A stretch of DNA of 64,000 nucleotides, from assembly GCA_028283825.1 (NCBI GenBank), contig JAPWJW010000003.1, positions 1,410,001 to 1,474,000 on the forward strand. Direction: 5' to 3'. Origin of the DNA: Azospirillaceae bacterium. GTDB lineage: Bacteria > Pseudomonadota > Alphaproteobacteria > Azospirillales > Azospirillaceae. The notes below the pieces were generated by a model. It was given only the letters and a program-made list of their open reading frames with translations. It ran no database searches and had not been told where the DNA came from. Each line of letters opens with the position of its first letter. Within the stretch, counting starts at the first letter, position 1. Shown piece by piece: positions 1 through 7,511 of the stretch. The position numbers were made by a program, and so were the translations under genes.

Positions 1-510
1 GCCAGCGTTTCGTTCGTCGTTTCATCGTGCGGCGTTCACCGCGTCGATGACCAAACATCTACTCGCTTGCTTCGTCACCGTCAAGTATCTTTTTTCGTCT
101 TCGTTCATTTTTTCAAATCAACGTCGACGCCACAGATACCAGACTGGCTATTCGTTCGATCGCTGGCGTGGATACCGGAACCTTATTAGATGATCAAGCA
201 TCATTTTCGGTCCGACATACTCACGCCCCGGCGAACTTCATTAGCCAAAGCAGCGTTAGATGTTTTTACTTTTCAGAGAACCACGCCGCGATTACTCGCG
301 GCTACCGACCCGATGTTCAACCGTCGTGCGGCCAACCAGGGGTCAGGGCGGCGGGTTATAGGGGAAGGTCCGGGGGCTGTAAAGCGCTTTCTTGACCCTT
401 TTTGGCGCCTGCCTTCCGAAGGCTGCCCTGATCAAATCAGGGGTGGCATTGCCTTGAACAGGCGCGTCCGGAAACCGGCCCCACCCCACCGCCACAGGGA
501 TGGCCCGGCG
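1..510. other. Gene-free left edge
   Basis: I see no credible coding frame here. The first 300 bases are clearly richer in A+T than the rest of the window and have no sustained GC3 bias. Two short hairpins lie downstream of the minus-strand gene that stops at 511: GCCTTC/GAAGGC at 411-423 and CCCTGAT/ATCAGGG at 426-442. They may mark transcript ends, but neither is followed by a T-run on the minus strand. Confidence 0.5.
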
Positions 511-1068
511 TCAGGCGCTCTCCCGCTGGGCGGCGCCCAGGTTGGGCGCCTCCGTCAGGTCGCCCTCATGCGGGACCACGTCCAGGATTTCATGGCCCTG
601 GGCGGCGGGGAAGCGCAGCAGGGCCTTGCGCCGCGCCCGCGTGGGATCGGCGGCGTAAAAGAAGAAGTAGCGCCCCTCCGCCCACAGCTGCGTCACGCGG
701 GTGGGTTCCGACGGCAGCGCCTCGGTCCGGCGGATAAGGACGATCCAGCCGGTTTCCTGCAAACCGCGCCGCTCATCCGTCACCAGGACGCGGCGATCCA
801 CCTGTTCCAGCCCGTTCACATGGCGGGCCAGGGCCTGGATATGGTCGCCCACCTGGGCCGATTCGACATCGTCCGCCCGGCTGGTCAGGCGTTGCGCCAA
901 GCTTTCCCGCGCCAGCGTACGCACCTGGTGGCTGAGCACCCGCCGGCGGTGCCGCAGGTCCCGTATATTGTGCCGGGTGCGGGCCAGCCGGCGTTGTGCC
1001 CGCTGGAAGGCCGGCTTCACGCCGATGGCCACGATCATCAGACCCAGGGCGAAGGCGAACCAGTTCAT
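511..1068 (-). CDS. Membrane-anchored protein of unknown function (185 aa)
   Basis: I do not recognise a family. The protein starts with a hydrophobic segment (about residues 2-18), followed by a very arginine-rich, probably helical stretch (about 20-75) and then a mixed region with WAEGRYFFFY near residue 130. This suggests an N-terminal membrane anchor with a cytoplasmic body. Its ATG overlaps the stop of the upstream gene (ATGA, 1065-1068), so the two are almost certainly translationally coupled. GC3 bias follows the minus frame, which supports it over the longer plus-strand frame covering the same bases. Confidence 0.7.
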   Translation of the reverse strand: MNWFAFALGLMIVAIGVKPAFQRAQRRLARTRHNIRDLRHRRRVLSHQVRTLARESLAQRLTSRADDVESAQVGDHIQALARHVNGLEQVDRRVLVTDERRGLQETGWIVLIRRTEALPSEPTRVTQLWAEGRYFFFYAADPTRARRKALLRFPAAQGHEILDVVPHEGDLTEAPNLGAAQRESA

Positions 1069-1661
1069 GGGGCCGGATCCAACGCCATGGTGGCCGGATC
1101 GGTCACGGCCACGTCGGCGGACAGGGCCTGGGCATGGGTCACCTTGAAGCCCAGCATGCGGGGATAGGCCCGCTCATACTCCGCCCGCGCCTCCTCCAGG
1201 CTGGTGGCCCAGATGTGCACGGGCACCGGGCGGGCCCAGCTGTTGTCATAAAAGGCATGCCGATCCCCCCGCTTCACCTGGTGGGAAACGCTGCTGTTCA
1301 TCACCATGAATTCGAACGGGCGGTTGGGCAGCAGTTCCGGCCCCAGGCTGCGGATGAACCGGTGGGGCGCCGTCTCCAGCTCCCGCACCTTTTTCTTAAG
1401 CTGGGCCTCCTGCCGTTGGGCGGAGAACAGCACCGTGGCGGCGTTGCCGGCACCGTCCTTGCGGGCGTCCACCCGTTCGGACAGGCCGTTGGCCAGTCGG
1501 GCATACCGGGCCAATTGCTGGCGCAGGCCACTGACGTCGGCCAAATGTTCCACCACCAGGCCATGGACGTGGGCGCCCAGGGAGACGAGCACGCTCAGTC
1601 CGGCGGTCGCCAGAAAAACGAAAAACCCGAACTCCAGAATGGCCATAATGCCCGCGGTCAC
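1065..1661 (-). CDS. Membrane-anchored protein of unknown function (198 aa)
   Basis: No family recognised. There is one N-terminal transmembrane helix (about residues 8-30), a likely coiled-coil stretch (about 40-95, with LRQQLARYARLANGL and a lysine-rich KLKKKVRELE-like part), and a C-terminal region rich in aromatic residues. The likely start is the GTG at 1661 behind an AAGGGG ribosome-binding site; an ATG at 1646 is the alternative. It is paired with the gene at 511-1068 by a 4-nt overlap. Both have the plan 'one anchor plus charged helix', so they may form one membrane complex. That is inference only. Confidence 0.7.
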   Translation of the reverse strand: MTAGIMAILEFGFFVFLATAGLSVLVSLGAHVHGLVVEHLADVSGLRQQLARYARLANGLSERVDARKDGAGNAATVLFSAQRQEAQLKKKVRELETAPHRFIRSLGPELLPNRPFEFMVMNSSVSHQVKRGDRHAFYDNSWARPVPVHIWATSLEEARAEYERAYPRMLGFKVTHAQALSADVAVTDPATMALDPAP

Positions 1662-1784
1662 CCTGATCGCCCCTTTGGCAGTACACGGATGGCCAATACT
1701 TTAAATTATCCGGCAGAAGCGGCAAGTCGTTATTCGAGACGGCTATTTGGTTAACGGGAAGTTACCAGATGATCACTTCTGCAA

Positions 1785-2732
1785 CTACATGAATAGCGCC
1801 TCTTTCTCCAAGCCCTTGTATAGGCCGGCCACCTGGGCGCCATAGCCATTGTATATCTGGGTAGGAACCGACTCGTTGCTGCCCAGCAGCCGTTCGCGCG
1901 CCTGGGACCAGCGGGGGTGCGGCACCGCCGGGTTCACGTTGGCCCAGAAGCCGTATTCATCGGCGTTGAGCAGCCCCCAGAAGGTCTTGGGCCGCTTGTC
2001 CGTGAAGCTGATTCGCACCACCGACTTCACCGACTTGAATCCGTACTTCCACGGCAAGGTCAGGCGCAGGGGCGCGCCGTTCTGGCCAGCCAGGGGTTTG
2101 CCGTAGAGGCCGGTGGACATGAACGCCAGCTCGCTGGTCGCCTCCGCCATCGTCAGGCCCTCGACATAGGGCCAGGGGTAGAAGGGCTGGCGCAGGCCGG
2201 GGGCGGCGTAGGTGTCGCGGCCGAAGGTCTGCAGCTCCACATATGTCGCCGACGCCAGCGGCTTGGCGAAGGCCACCAGCCTGGCCAGGGGGAAGCCCAT
2301 CCATGGCACCGCCATGGCCCAGGCCTCGACACAGCGGTGGCGGTAGAGGCGCTCTTCCACCGGCATGGCCTTCAGCAGATCGTCGATGCCCAGGGTCAGG
2401 GGTTTTTCCACCATGCCGTCGATGCGCAGCGTCCAGGGACGCAGCGGCATCTTCTGTGCCGCCGACACCACGTCCTTCGACGTGCCGAACTCATAGAAGT
2501 TGTTGTAGCTGGTGGCGGCATCCTCCGGCGTCACCGGCCGGTCCAGGGTGTAGGCGGGATTGCGCACCGGGGATTCGGCCGCCTGGGCGCGACCGCCCAG
2601 GCTTCCCCCAAGCGCCAGCCCGCCGGCGATGCCGCCCGCGGCCTTCATCAGGCTGCGGCGGTTGAGGTAGGCGCCTTCCGGCGTCGCCGCCGATTCCGGC
2701 AATTCCCAGTCACGCTTGGTCCTGACCAACAT
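1785..2732 (-). CDS. msrP: Protein-methionine-sulfoxide reductase catalytic subunit MsrP
   Basis: Periplasmic molybdopterin enzyme of the YedY/MsrP family, which reduces oxidised methionine in envelope proteins. A Tat signal with RRSLMKAAG sits near residues 20-30, then a hydrophobic stretch ending at AQA. The molybdenum-binding cysteine is in YRHRCVEAWAM, matching the family's RCVEAWSM. Length (315 aa) is normal. I chose the ATG at 2732 because GAAGGA lies 7 nt upstream; a TTG at 2759 would extend it without a better site. The haem membrane partner MsrQ, normally next door, is not found in this window; the downstream genes are the unknown pair at 511-1661. Confidence 0.93.
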   Translation of the reverse strand: MLVRTKRDWELPESAATPEGAYLNRRSLMKAAGGIAGGLALGGSLGGRAQAAESPVRNPAYTLDRPVTPEDAATSYNNFYEFGTSKDVVSAAQKMPLRPWTLRIDGMVEKPLTLGIDDLLKAMPVEERLYRHRCVEAWAMAVPWMGFPLARLVAFAKPLASATYVELQTFGRDTYAAPGLRQPFYPWPYVEGLTMAEATSELAFMSTGLYGKPLAGQNGAPLRLTLPWKYGFKSVKSVVRISFTDKRPKTFWGLLNADEYGFWANVNPAVPHPRWSQARERLLGSNESVPTQIYNGYGAQVAGLYKGLEKEALFM

Positions 2733-2909
2733 GGCGCATTCCTTCACCAACCGCCCCAACCGGGCTGTCCTATAAGTGAGGGGGCGATGGTGGCCTGATC
2801 AAGGGGTGCGGCACCATGGTGCCGATAGCCGGGCGTTAGCCCCAAATCGACCGCGCCGACGGCGCCCTCTTCTCCTATTATATAGGGGACAACAAACCGG
2901 GAGGGGGCG

Positions 2910-3434
2910 ATGGCCGATACGGCAGGGGCGGGAACGCTGTTCGAGCGCCAGATGGCGATGTACGTGACCTATCACCGCGACGCCCGCAACAAGGCGACCC
3001 ACGCGGTGGGCATTCCCCTGATCGTCTTTTCCGTGGTGCTGGCCACCAGCCTGGTGTCCATCGCACCCCCCGTTACCCTGGGCCTGATACTGTCCGTGGT
3101 GGTCTGGGCGCTGTGGATCGCGCTGAACCGGCCCATCGGTCTGGCCCTGGGCCTGCTGGTCGTCCCGTCGGTGGTCCTGTCGGCCTGGCTGGTGGAGCGG
3201 CTGCCGGTGGCCGGCGTGCAGGGACTGGCGCTCGGCCTGTTCGTGGGCGGCTGGGTCTTCCAATTGCTGGGCCACGTGTTCGAGGGCAAGAAGCCCGCCC
3301 TGGTCGACAATTTGTTCCAGGCGCTGATCGGCCCCATGTTCGTGGCGGCGGAAGGGCTGTCGGCCCTGCACCTGCTGCCCACCGGGCTGATGGACCGCAT
3401 CGAGCATGGCGCGGCGCTGCGGACGGCCGAATAA
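2910..3434 (+). CDS. Mpo1-like / DUF962 membrane protein
   Basis: DUF962 (Mpo1-like) integral membrane protein. In yeast, Mpo1 is an iron-dependent dioxygenase acting on 2-hydroxy fatty acids; the bacterial substrate is not known. The family's histidine motifs are visible: YHRDARNKATHAVGIPL near the N-terminus and LLGHVFEGKKPALVDN near residue 115. Between them are three or four hydrophobic helices. Length (174 aa) fits the family. The ATG at 2910 follows a strong GGGAGGGGG site. It stands alone on the plus strand and converges on dps across a shared terminator. Confidence 0.88.
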   Translation: MADTAGAGTLFERQMAMYVTYHRDARNKATHAVGIPLIVFSVVLATSLVSIAPPVTLGLILSVVVWALWIALNRPIGLALGLLVVPSVVLSAWLVERLPVAGVQGLALGLFVGGWVFQLLGHVFEGKKPALVDNLFQALIGPMFVAAEGLSALHLLPTGLMDRIEHGAALRTAE

Positions 3435-3438
3435 GAAA

Positions 3439-3464
3439 AAGGCGGCCCGGAACCGGACCGCCTT
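3439..3464. terminator. Bidirectional terminator between the Mpo1-like gene and dps
   Basis: A 12-bp stem (AAGGCGGCCCGG / CCGGACCGCCTT) with one mismatch and a 2-nt apex lies just after the stop of the plus-strand gene, preceded by an A-run (3436-3440). The position between convergent genes suggests it ends both transcripts, although the T-run on the plus side is weak. Confidence 0.65.
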
Positions 3465-3487
3465 CGACTTTCCACCTTGATGAAATC

Positions 3488-3958
3488 TCAGCCTTCCAGC
3501 ATGGCGCGCAGCATCCAGGCCGTCTTCTCATGCGTCTGCATGCGCTGGGTCAGCAGATCGCACGTCGGCTCGTCACTGGCCTTCTCCGCCACCGGGAAGA
3601 TGGAGCGGGCGGTGCGGGCCACCGCCTCCTGCCCCTCAACCAGCTGGCGGATCATGTCGACCGCCTTGGGCACACCCGTCTCTTCCTTGATGACGGTCAG
3701 CTGGGCGAACTGGGCGTAGGAGCCGGGGGCCGGAAAGCCCAGGGCGCGGATACGCTCCGCGATGTCGTCCACCGCCACCGACAGTTCGGTGTACTGGGTC
3801 ATGAACATGGTGTGCAGCGTGTTGAACTGCGGGCCCGTGACGTTCCAGTGGAAGTTATGCGTCTTCAGGTACAGCGTGTAGGTGTCGGCCAACAGGCGGC
3901 TGAGCCCCTCGGCAATCGCCTTGCGATCCTGTTCCGAGATGCCGATGTCGATAGCCAT
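3488..3958 (-). CDS. dps: Dps family DNA-binding / ferritin-like protein
   Basis: Dps-type miniferritin that stores iron using hydrogen peroxide and protects DNA under starvation or oxidative stress. The dodecamer ferroxidase signature is present: [13 protein letters not shown] (residues 33-45), LHTMF, and [11 protein letters not shown] (about 64-74). Length (156 aa) is typical. A palindromic Fur-family-type site lies 84-102 bases upstream of the start (4042-4060), so expression probably responds to iron, haem or peroxide. Confidence 0.95.
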   Translation of the reverse strand: MAIDIGISEQDRKAIAEGLSRLLADTYTLYLKTHNFHWNVTGPQFNTLHTMFMTQYTELSVAVDDIAERIRALGFPAPGSYAQFAQLTVIKEETGVPKAVDMIRQLVEGQEAVARTARSIFPVAEKASDEPTCDLLTQRMQTHEKTAWMLRAMLEG

Positions 3959-4041
3959 TTCTTCTTACCTTTCTTGACTGCGTCGAACCTATGCCTCGCC
4001 GACAAAGGTAGTCCCATCGTCCCCACCCTCGCAAGCGTTGT

Positions 4042-4060
4042 TTTTAGAATAATTCTAAAA
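4042..4060. promoter_or_regulatory. 19-bp Irr/PerR-type operator upstream of dps
   Basis: A perfect inverted repeat, TTTTAGAAT-A-ATTCTAAAA. It contains the arrangement TTTAGAA-N3-TTCTAAA, which is how I recall the iron control element bound by Irr in rhizobia, and it is also close to the PerR box. Both proteins are Fur-family members. It stands in AT-rich DNA between dps (minus) and the cupredoxin gene (plus), so it could serve either, but dps is the closer and more expected target. Confidence 0.75.
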
Positions 4061-4211
4061 CTTATCCATACCTATCCGTAAGGCGGGAACCGCCGATTTT
4101 CCTTGGGGGCCGGCGCTCCGTCGCCCACATGGCATCCTATCCGCGGGCCAACGCCTGGCCGCGGACCTGGATTCGTGTGTCCAAAAAACAGCCAGCCTTC
4201 GAGGGGCTTTC

Positions 4212-4898
4212 ATGGGTTTCGCCGTCGGCGCCGATCATGGTCGCGCGGGAGTGAGGGGGGTGGCCTGCCTGGCGGCGGCGCTGGCGCTGCTGTGCGCGCG
4301 GCCCCTGCGGGCTGCCGACCTGACGGTGGTGGTGACGGACGCCGCCGGCCATCCCGTGGCCGACGCCGTGGTCACGGCCACGCCCGAGGGCTCCACCCTG
4401 CCCCCGACCGCGCCGCCCGTGCCGCTGGTGATGGACCAGATCGACGAGACCTATGTGCCCTATGTCATGGTGGTGCCCAAGGGCGGTACCGTCACCTTCC
4501 GCAACAGCGATCTGACGCGTCACCACGTCTATTCCTATTCAGAGGCCGCGAAGTTCGAATTCGTGCTGGCGCCCGAGCAGATCGGCCAGCGCAAGTTCGA
4601 CCAGGCGGGCGTGGTGGCCTTGGGCTGCAACATCCATGACCATATGATCGCCCATCTGTACGTGACCGCCGCCCCCTTCGCCGCCGTCACCGGCCAGGAC
4701 GGCAAGGCCAGGCTGACCGGCCTGCCGGCGGCCAGCACCACGGTGGTGGCCTGGCTGCCGCGCCTGAAGCCGGGCACGCCGGCACCGCAGCAGACGGTGG
4801 CGGCCTCATCCCTGGGTGGGGGCCCACTGACCATGGTGTTGCCACCCCTTGTGCCGGACAGCCGCCAGGCCCAAGATCCCGACCACGGCAGCAATTAA
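4212..4898 (+). CDS. Exported cupredoxin-like (methylamine-utilisation/plastocyanin-like) protein
   Basis: Predicted periplasmic blue-copper-fold protein. It has a signal peptide (about residues 1-34, ending LRAAD), then a carboxypeptidase-regulatory-like beta domain and a cupredoxin core. Candidate copper ligands are the histidines in TRHHVYSYS and the Cys, His and Met in GCNIHDHM, in the order expected for type-1 copper. The next gene begins at or just after its stop, so the two are probably cotranscribed, linking copper/redox status to the phosphodiesterase. The exact electron partner is unknown. Confidence 0.75.
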   Translation: MGFAVGADHGRAGVRGVACLAAALALLCARPLRAADLTVVVTDAAGHPVADAVVTATPEGSTLPPTAPPVPLVMDQIDETYVPYVMVVPKGGTVTFRNSDLTRHHVYSYSEAAKFEFVLAPEQIGQRKFDQAGVVALGCNIHDHMIAHLYVTAAPFAAVTGQDGKARLTGLPAASTTVVAWLPRLKPGTPAPQQTVAASSLGGGPLTMVLPPLVPDSRQAQDPDHGSN

Positions 4899-4920
4899 GC
4901 ACGAACTGGATCGGCCCCCC

Positions 4921-7335
4921 GTGGCACTCGGCTTCCGCAACCGACTGGCGTTGTTCCTGGTCGCGACCCTGGCGGTCGTGCAATTGGGTACCATGTCCAT
5001 CCTGTACGGGGTGGCGCGGTCGGCCATGATCGACGCCGGCAAGCAGCAGCTGGTGATCAGCGCCGCGTCCTTCACCCGTCACCTGGGAACCCTGTCGGAT
5101 CACCTGGGCGAGGATGCCCGGGTCATGTCGCTGGACTATGCCCTGCGCCAATCCGTGGCCACCCACGACAGCGGCACCGCCATCAGCGCGCTGCGCAATT
5201 TCGGGCGACGGGTGGGCGCCAGCCGCATGCTGCTGATCAACCTGGACGGCACCATCGCCGCCGACACCGCCCATCCCCGCGAACTGACGGGCCTGGGCCG
5301 CTTCGCCTTTCCCGACCTTCTGCCCCAGGCGGTGGACAACGGCCGGGCGGCGGCGGCCGGCGTCATCGACGGCACGCCCTACCGCCTGGTGGTGGTGCCG
5401 GTGCTGCTGCCCGACCCGGTCGCCTGGATCTGCATCCTGGTGCGGGTGGATGACCGCTTCGCCGAGGAACTGCGGGCCCTGTCCCCCCTGCGCAAGGACA
5501 TCGCCCTGGCGGGCCAGATGGCACCGGACGCCGGCTGGACGGTGGTGGCCGCCGCCGGCGACCCGGTGGCACCGCTGGCCGGCATCGCGCCGCCGGGAAC
5601 CGGGGCGGCATCGGTGCCACAGCTGATGGACAAGGCCGGGGCGGAATATCTGGTGCTGACCGCCCCACTGGCCACCGCCCCCGGCAGCCTGCCGATGATG
5701 GCCGTGCTGCAATACCCGCTGGACCAGGCGCTGGCGCCTTACCGCAAGGTGCTGCTGTACATGGGCGCGCTGATGGCCGGCGGCCTGTTGGTGGCATTGG
5801 CCGGCATCGTGCTGATTTCCCGCAGCGTCACCCGGCCGGTGACGGCCTTGGCCGCCGTGGCCCGCCGCATCGCCGACGGCGACTATGCCCACCTGCCGCC
5901 CGTCACCGCGGATGACGAGATCGGTCAGTTGACGGTGGCGCTGGACGACATGGCCCGGGCCATCGCCGACCGTGAGGAACACATCCGCCACCAATCCCTG
6001 CACGACACCGTCACCGGTCTGCCCAACCGCCTGCATCTGGAGGAACGGGTGGATGGCGCCATCGACCGGGGCCATGCCGTGGCCCTGCTGCTGCTGGGCC
6101 TGGACCGGCTGCGGGAGGTCGCGAACACCCTGGGCCACGACCTGGCCGACCGCATCGCCCGCGATGCCGGCGACCGCCTGGTGCGCACGCTCGCCGCCAA
6201 TGGGGCAGCGGACGCCTTCATCGCGCGGGTCGAGCACGGCTTCGCCGTCCTGCTGGTGGACCACGACCGGGCCGACGCGCTGGCCCTGGCCCCCGCCCTG
6301 GTCGCCGCCTTCGAGACGCCCTACAGCGAGGCGCCCTATGGCCAGGCCGACGTGACGGTGGATCTGGCGGCCGGGGTGGGCATCGCCCTGCACCCCGACC
6401 CCACGCCGGACGCGCCACCCGCCGACAGCGCCGGCGTGCTGTTGCGCCATGCCGACGTGGCCATGCTGGACGCCCGCGCCACGGAGCCCTTCATCCGCGT
6501 CTACGACCATGCCGCCGATCCGCACCGGCCGGAGCGGCTGTCGCTGATGGGCGATCTGAAGATCGCCATTGAGCAGGACGCCCTGGATCTCGCCTACCAG
6601 CCCAAGCTGGACCCGCAATCGGGCACGGTGGTGGGCGCGGAGGCGCTGGTGCGCTGGACCCACCCCAAGCGGGGCTTCGTGCCACCCGACAGCTTCATCC
6701 CCCTGGCGGAGGAAACGGGCACCATCCGCCTGCTGACCCGCTGGGCGCTGGGCCGCGCCCTGCGGCAGACGGCGGCCTGGGCAGCGGCCGGGCACGATCT
6801 GCGCCTGTCGGTGAACCTGTCCGTCCGCGACCTGGGGGACCAGTCCCTGCCCGGGCGTATCGGCGAGTTGCTGGCAGAGACCGGGCTGCAAGCCGACCGG
6901 CTGATGCTGGAGATCACCGAAAGCGCCATCATGGGTGAGCCGGAGGCCGCCATCGCCATGCTGCGCCGCCTGGCCGCCCAGGGCGTGGAACTATCCATCG
7001 ACGATTTCGGCGTGGGCCAGTCCTCCTTCGCCTATCTGCGGCGCCTGCCGGTGCGGGAGATCAAGATCGACCGGTCCTTCATCATGGCGCTGGACCAGAC
7101 GCCGCAGGACCAGGCCATCGTCCGCTCCATCATCAAGCTGGGGCACAATCTGGGCTACAAGGTCACGGCCGAGGGCGTGGAGAACGCGGCCTCGCTGGTC
7201 CTGCTGGGCGACATGGGCTGTGACCTGGCCCAGGGGTATTTCATCGCCCGCCCCCTGGCGCCCAGCGCCTTCGCCGATTTCCTGGCGGCCCACGCCGCCG
7301 GCGAAACGCCCGCCCAGAAGCAGGCGCGCGGCTGA
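4921..7335 (+). CDS. Membrane GGDEF(degenerate)-EAL cyclic-di-GMP phosphodiesterase
   Basis: Inner-membrane signalling protein. Layout, numbered from the GTG at 4921: TM1 (about 7-30), a periplasmic sensor region of about 240 residues, TM2 (about 275-298), HAMP, a GGDEF-like domain and a C-terminal EAL domain. The EAL motifs look complete: AEALVRW, NLSVRD, ITESAIM, DDFGVGQSS, KIDRSF and AEGVEN, so c-di-GMP hydrolysis is likely. The GGDEF signature is replaced by VEHGF, so cyclase activity is unlikely. No clear ribosome-binding site decides the start; a TTG at 4849 overlapping the cupredoxin gene is the alternative. The pairing suggests the periplasmic domain senses the cupredoxin or its redox state (inference). 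Confidence 0.88.
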   Translation: MALGFRNRLALFLVATLAVVQLGTMSILYGVARSAMIDAGKQQLVISAASFTRHLGTLSDHLGEDARVMSLDYALRQSVATHDSGTAISALRNFGRRVGASRMLLINLDGTIAADTAHPRELTGLGRFAFPDLLPQAVDNGRAAAAGVIDGTPYRLVVVPVLLPDPVAWICILVRVDDRFAEELRALSPLRKDIALAGQMAPDAGWTVVAAAGDPVAPLAGIAPPGTGAASVPQLMDKAGAEYLVLTAPLATAPGSLPMMAVLQYPLDQALAPYRKVLLYMGALMAGGLLVALAGIVLISRSVTRPVTALAAVARRIADGDYAHLPPVTADDEIGQLTVALDDMARAIADREEHIRHQSLHDTVTGLPNRLHLEERVDGAIDRGHAVALLLLGLDRLREVANTLGHDLADRIARDAGDRLVRTLAANGAADAFIARVEHGFAVLLVDHDRADALALAPALVAAFETPYSEAPYGQADVTVDLAAGVGIALHPDPTPDAPPADSAGVLLRHADVAMLDARATEPFIRVYDHAADPHRPERLSLMGDLKIAIEQDALDLAYQPKLDPQSGTVVGAEALVRWTHPKRGFVPPDSFIPLAEETGTIRLLTRWALGRALRQTAAWAAAGHDLRLSVNLSVRDLGDQSLPGRIGELLAETGLQADRLMLEITESAIMGEPEAAIAMLRRLAAQGVELSIDDFGVGQSSFAYLRRLPVREIKIDRSFIMALDQTPQDQAIVRSIIKLGHNLGYKVTAEGVENAASLVLLGDMGCDLAQGYFIARPLAPSAFADFLAAHAAGETPAQKQARG

Positions 7336-7441
7336 CGGCATCCGGCTGATTACGGCCGGTTTCCCCTTCCTTCCCATCCGCGGGCCCCAACCCGTCCCAG
7401 GATCGGCCCTGCCGCCGGATCCTAACCCTCAGACCATTGGA

Positions 7442-7459
7442 CTATGTCCATAGACATAG
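7442..7459. promoter_or_regulatory. 7-bp inverted repeat in an AT-rich promoter region
   Basis: CTATGTC-cata-GACATAG in the AT-rich gap before the gene at 7512, about 50 bases upstream of its ribosome-binding site. It has the form of an operator or a small hairpin in the leader. I cannot name a regulator. Confidence 0.3.
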
Positions 7460-7511
7460 ATATTAATACCTAACAATATCGCAACGTTTACCTCTATGGG
7501 GGAGGTTTGGC

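Noticed and set aside
1-200. Repeated TTCGTTC-like words in the left edge (around 9, 101 and 152)
   Set aside because: Spacing is irregular and the words are short, so I could not call a repeat array.
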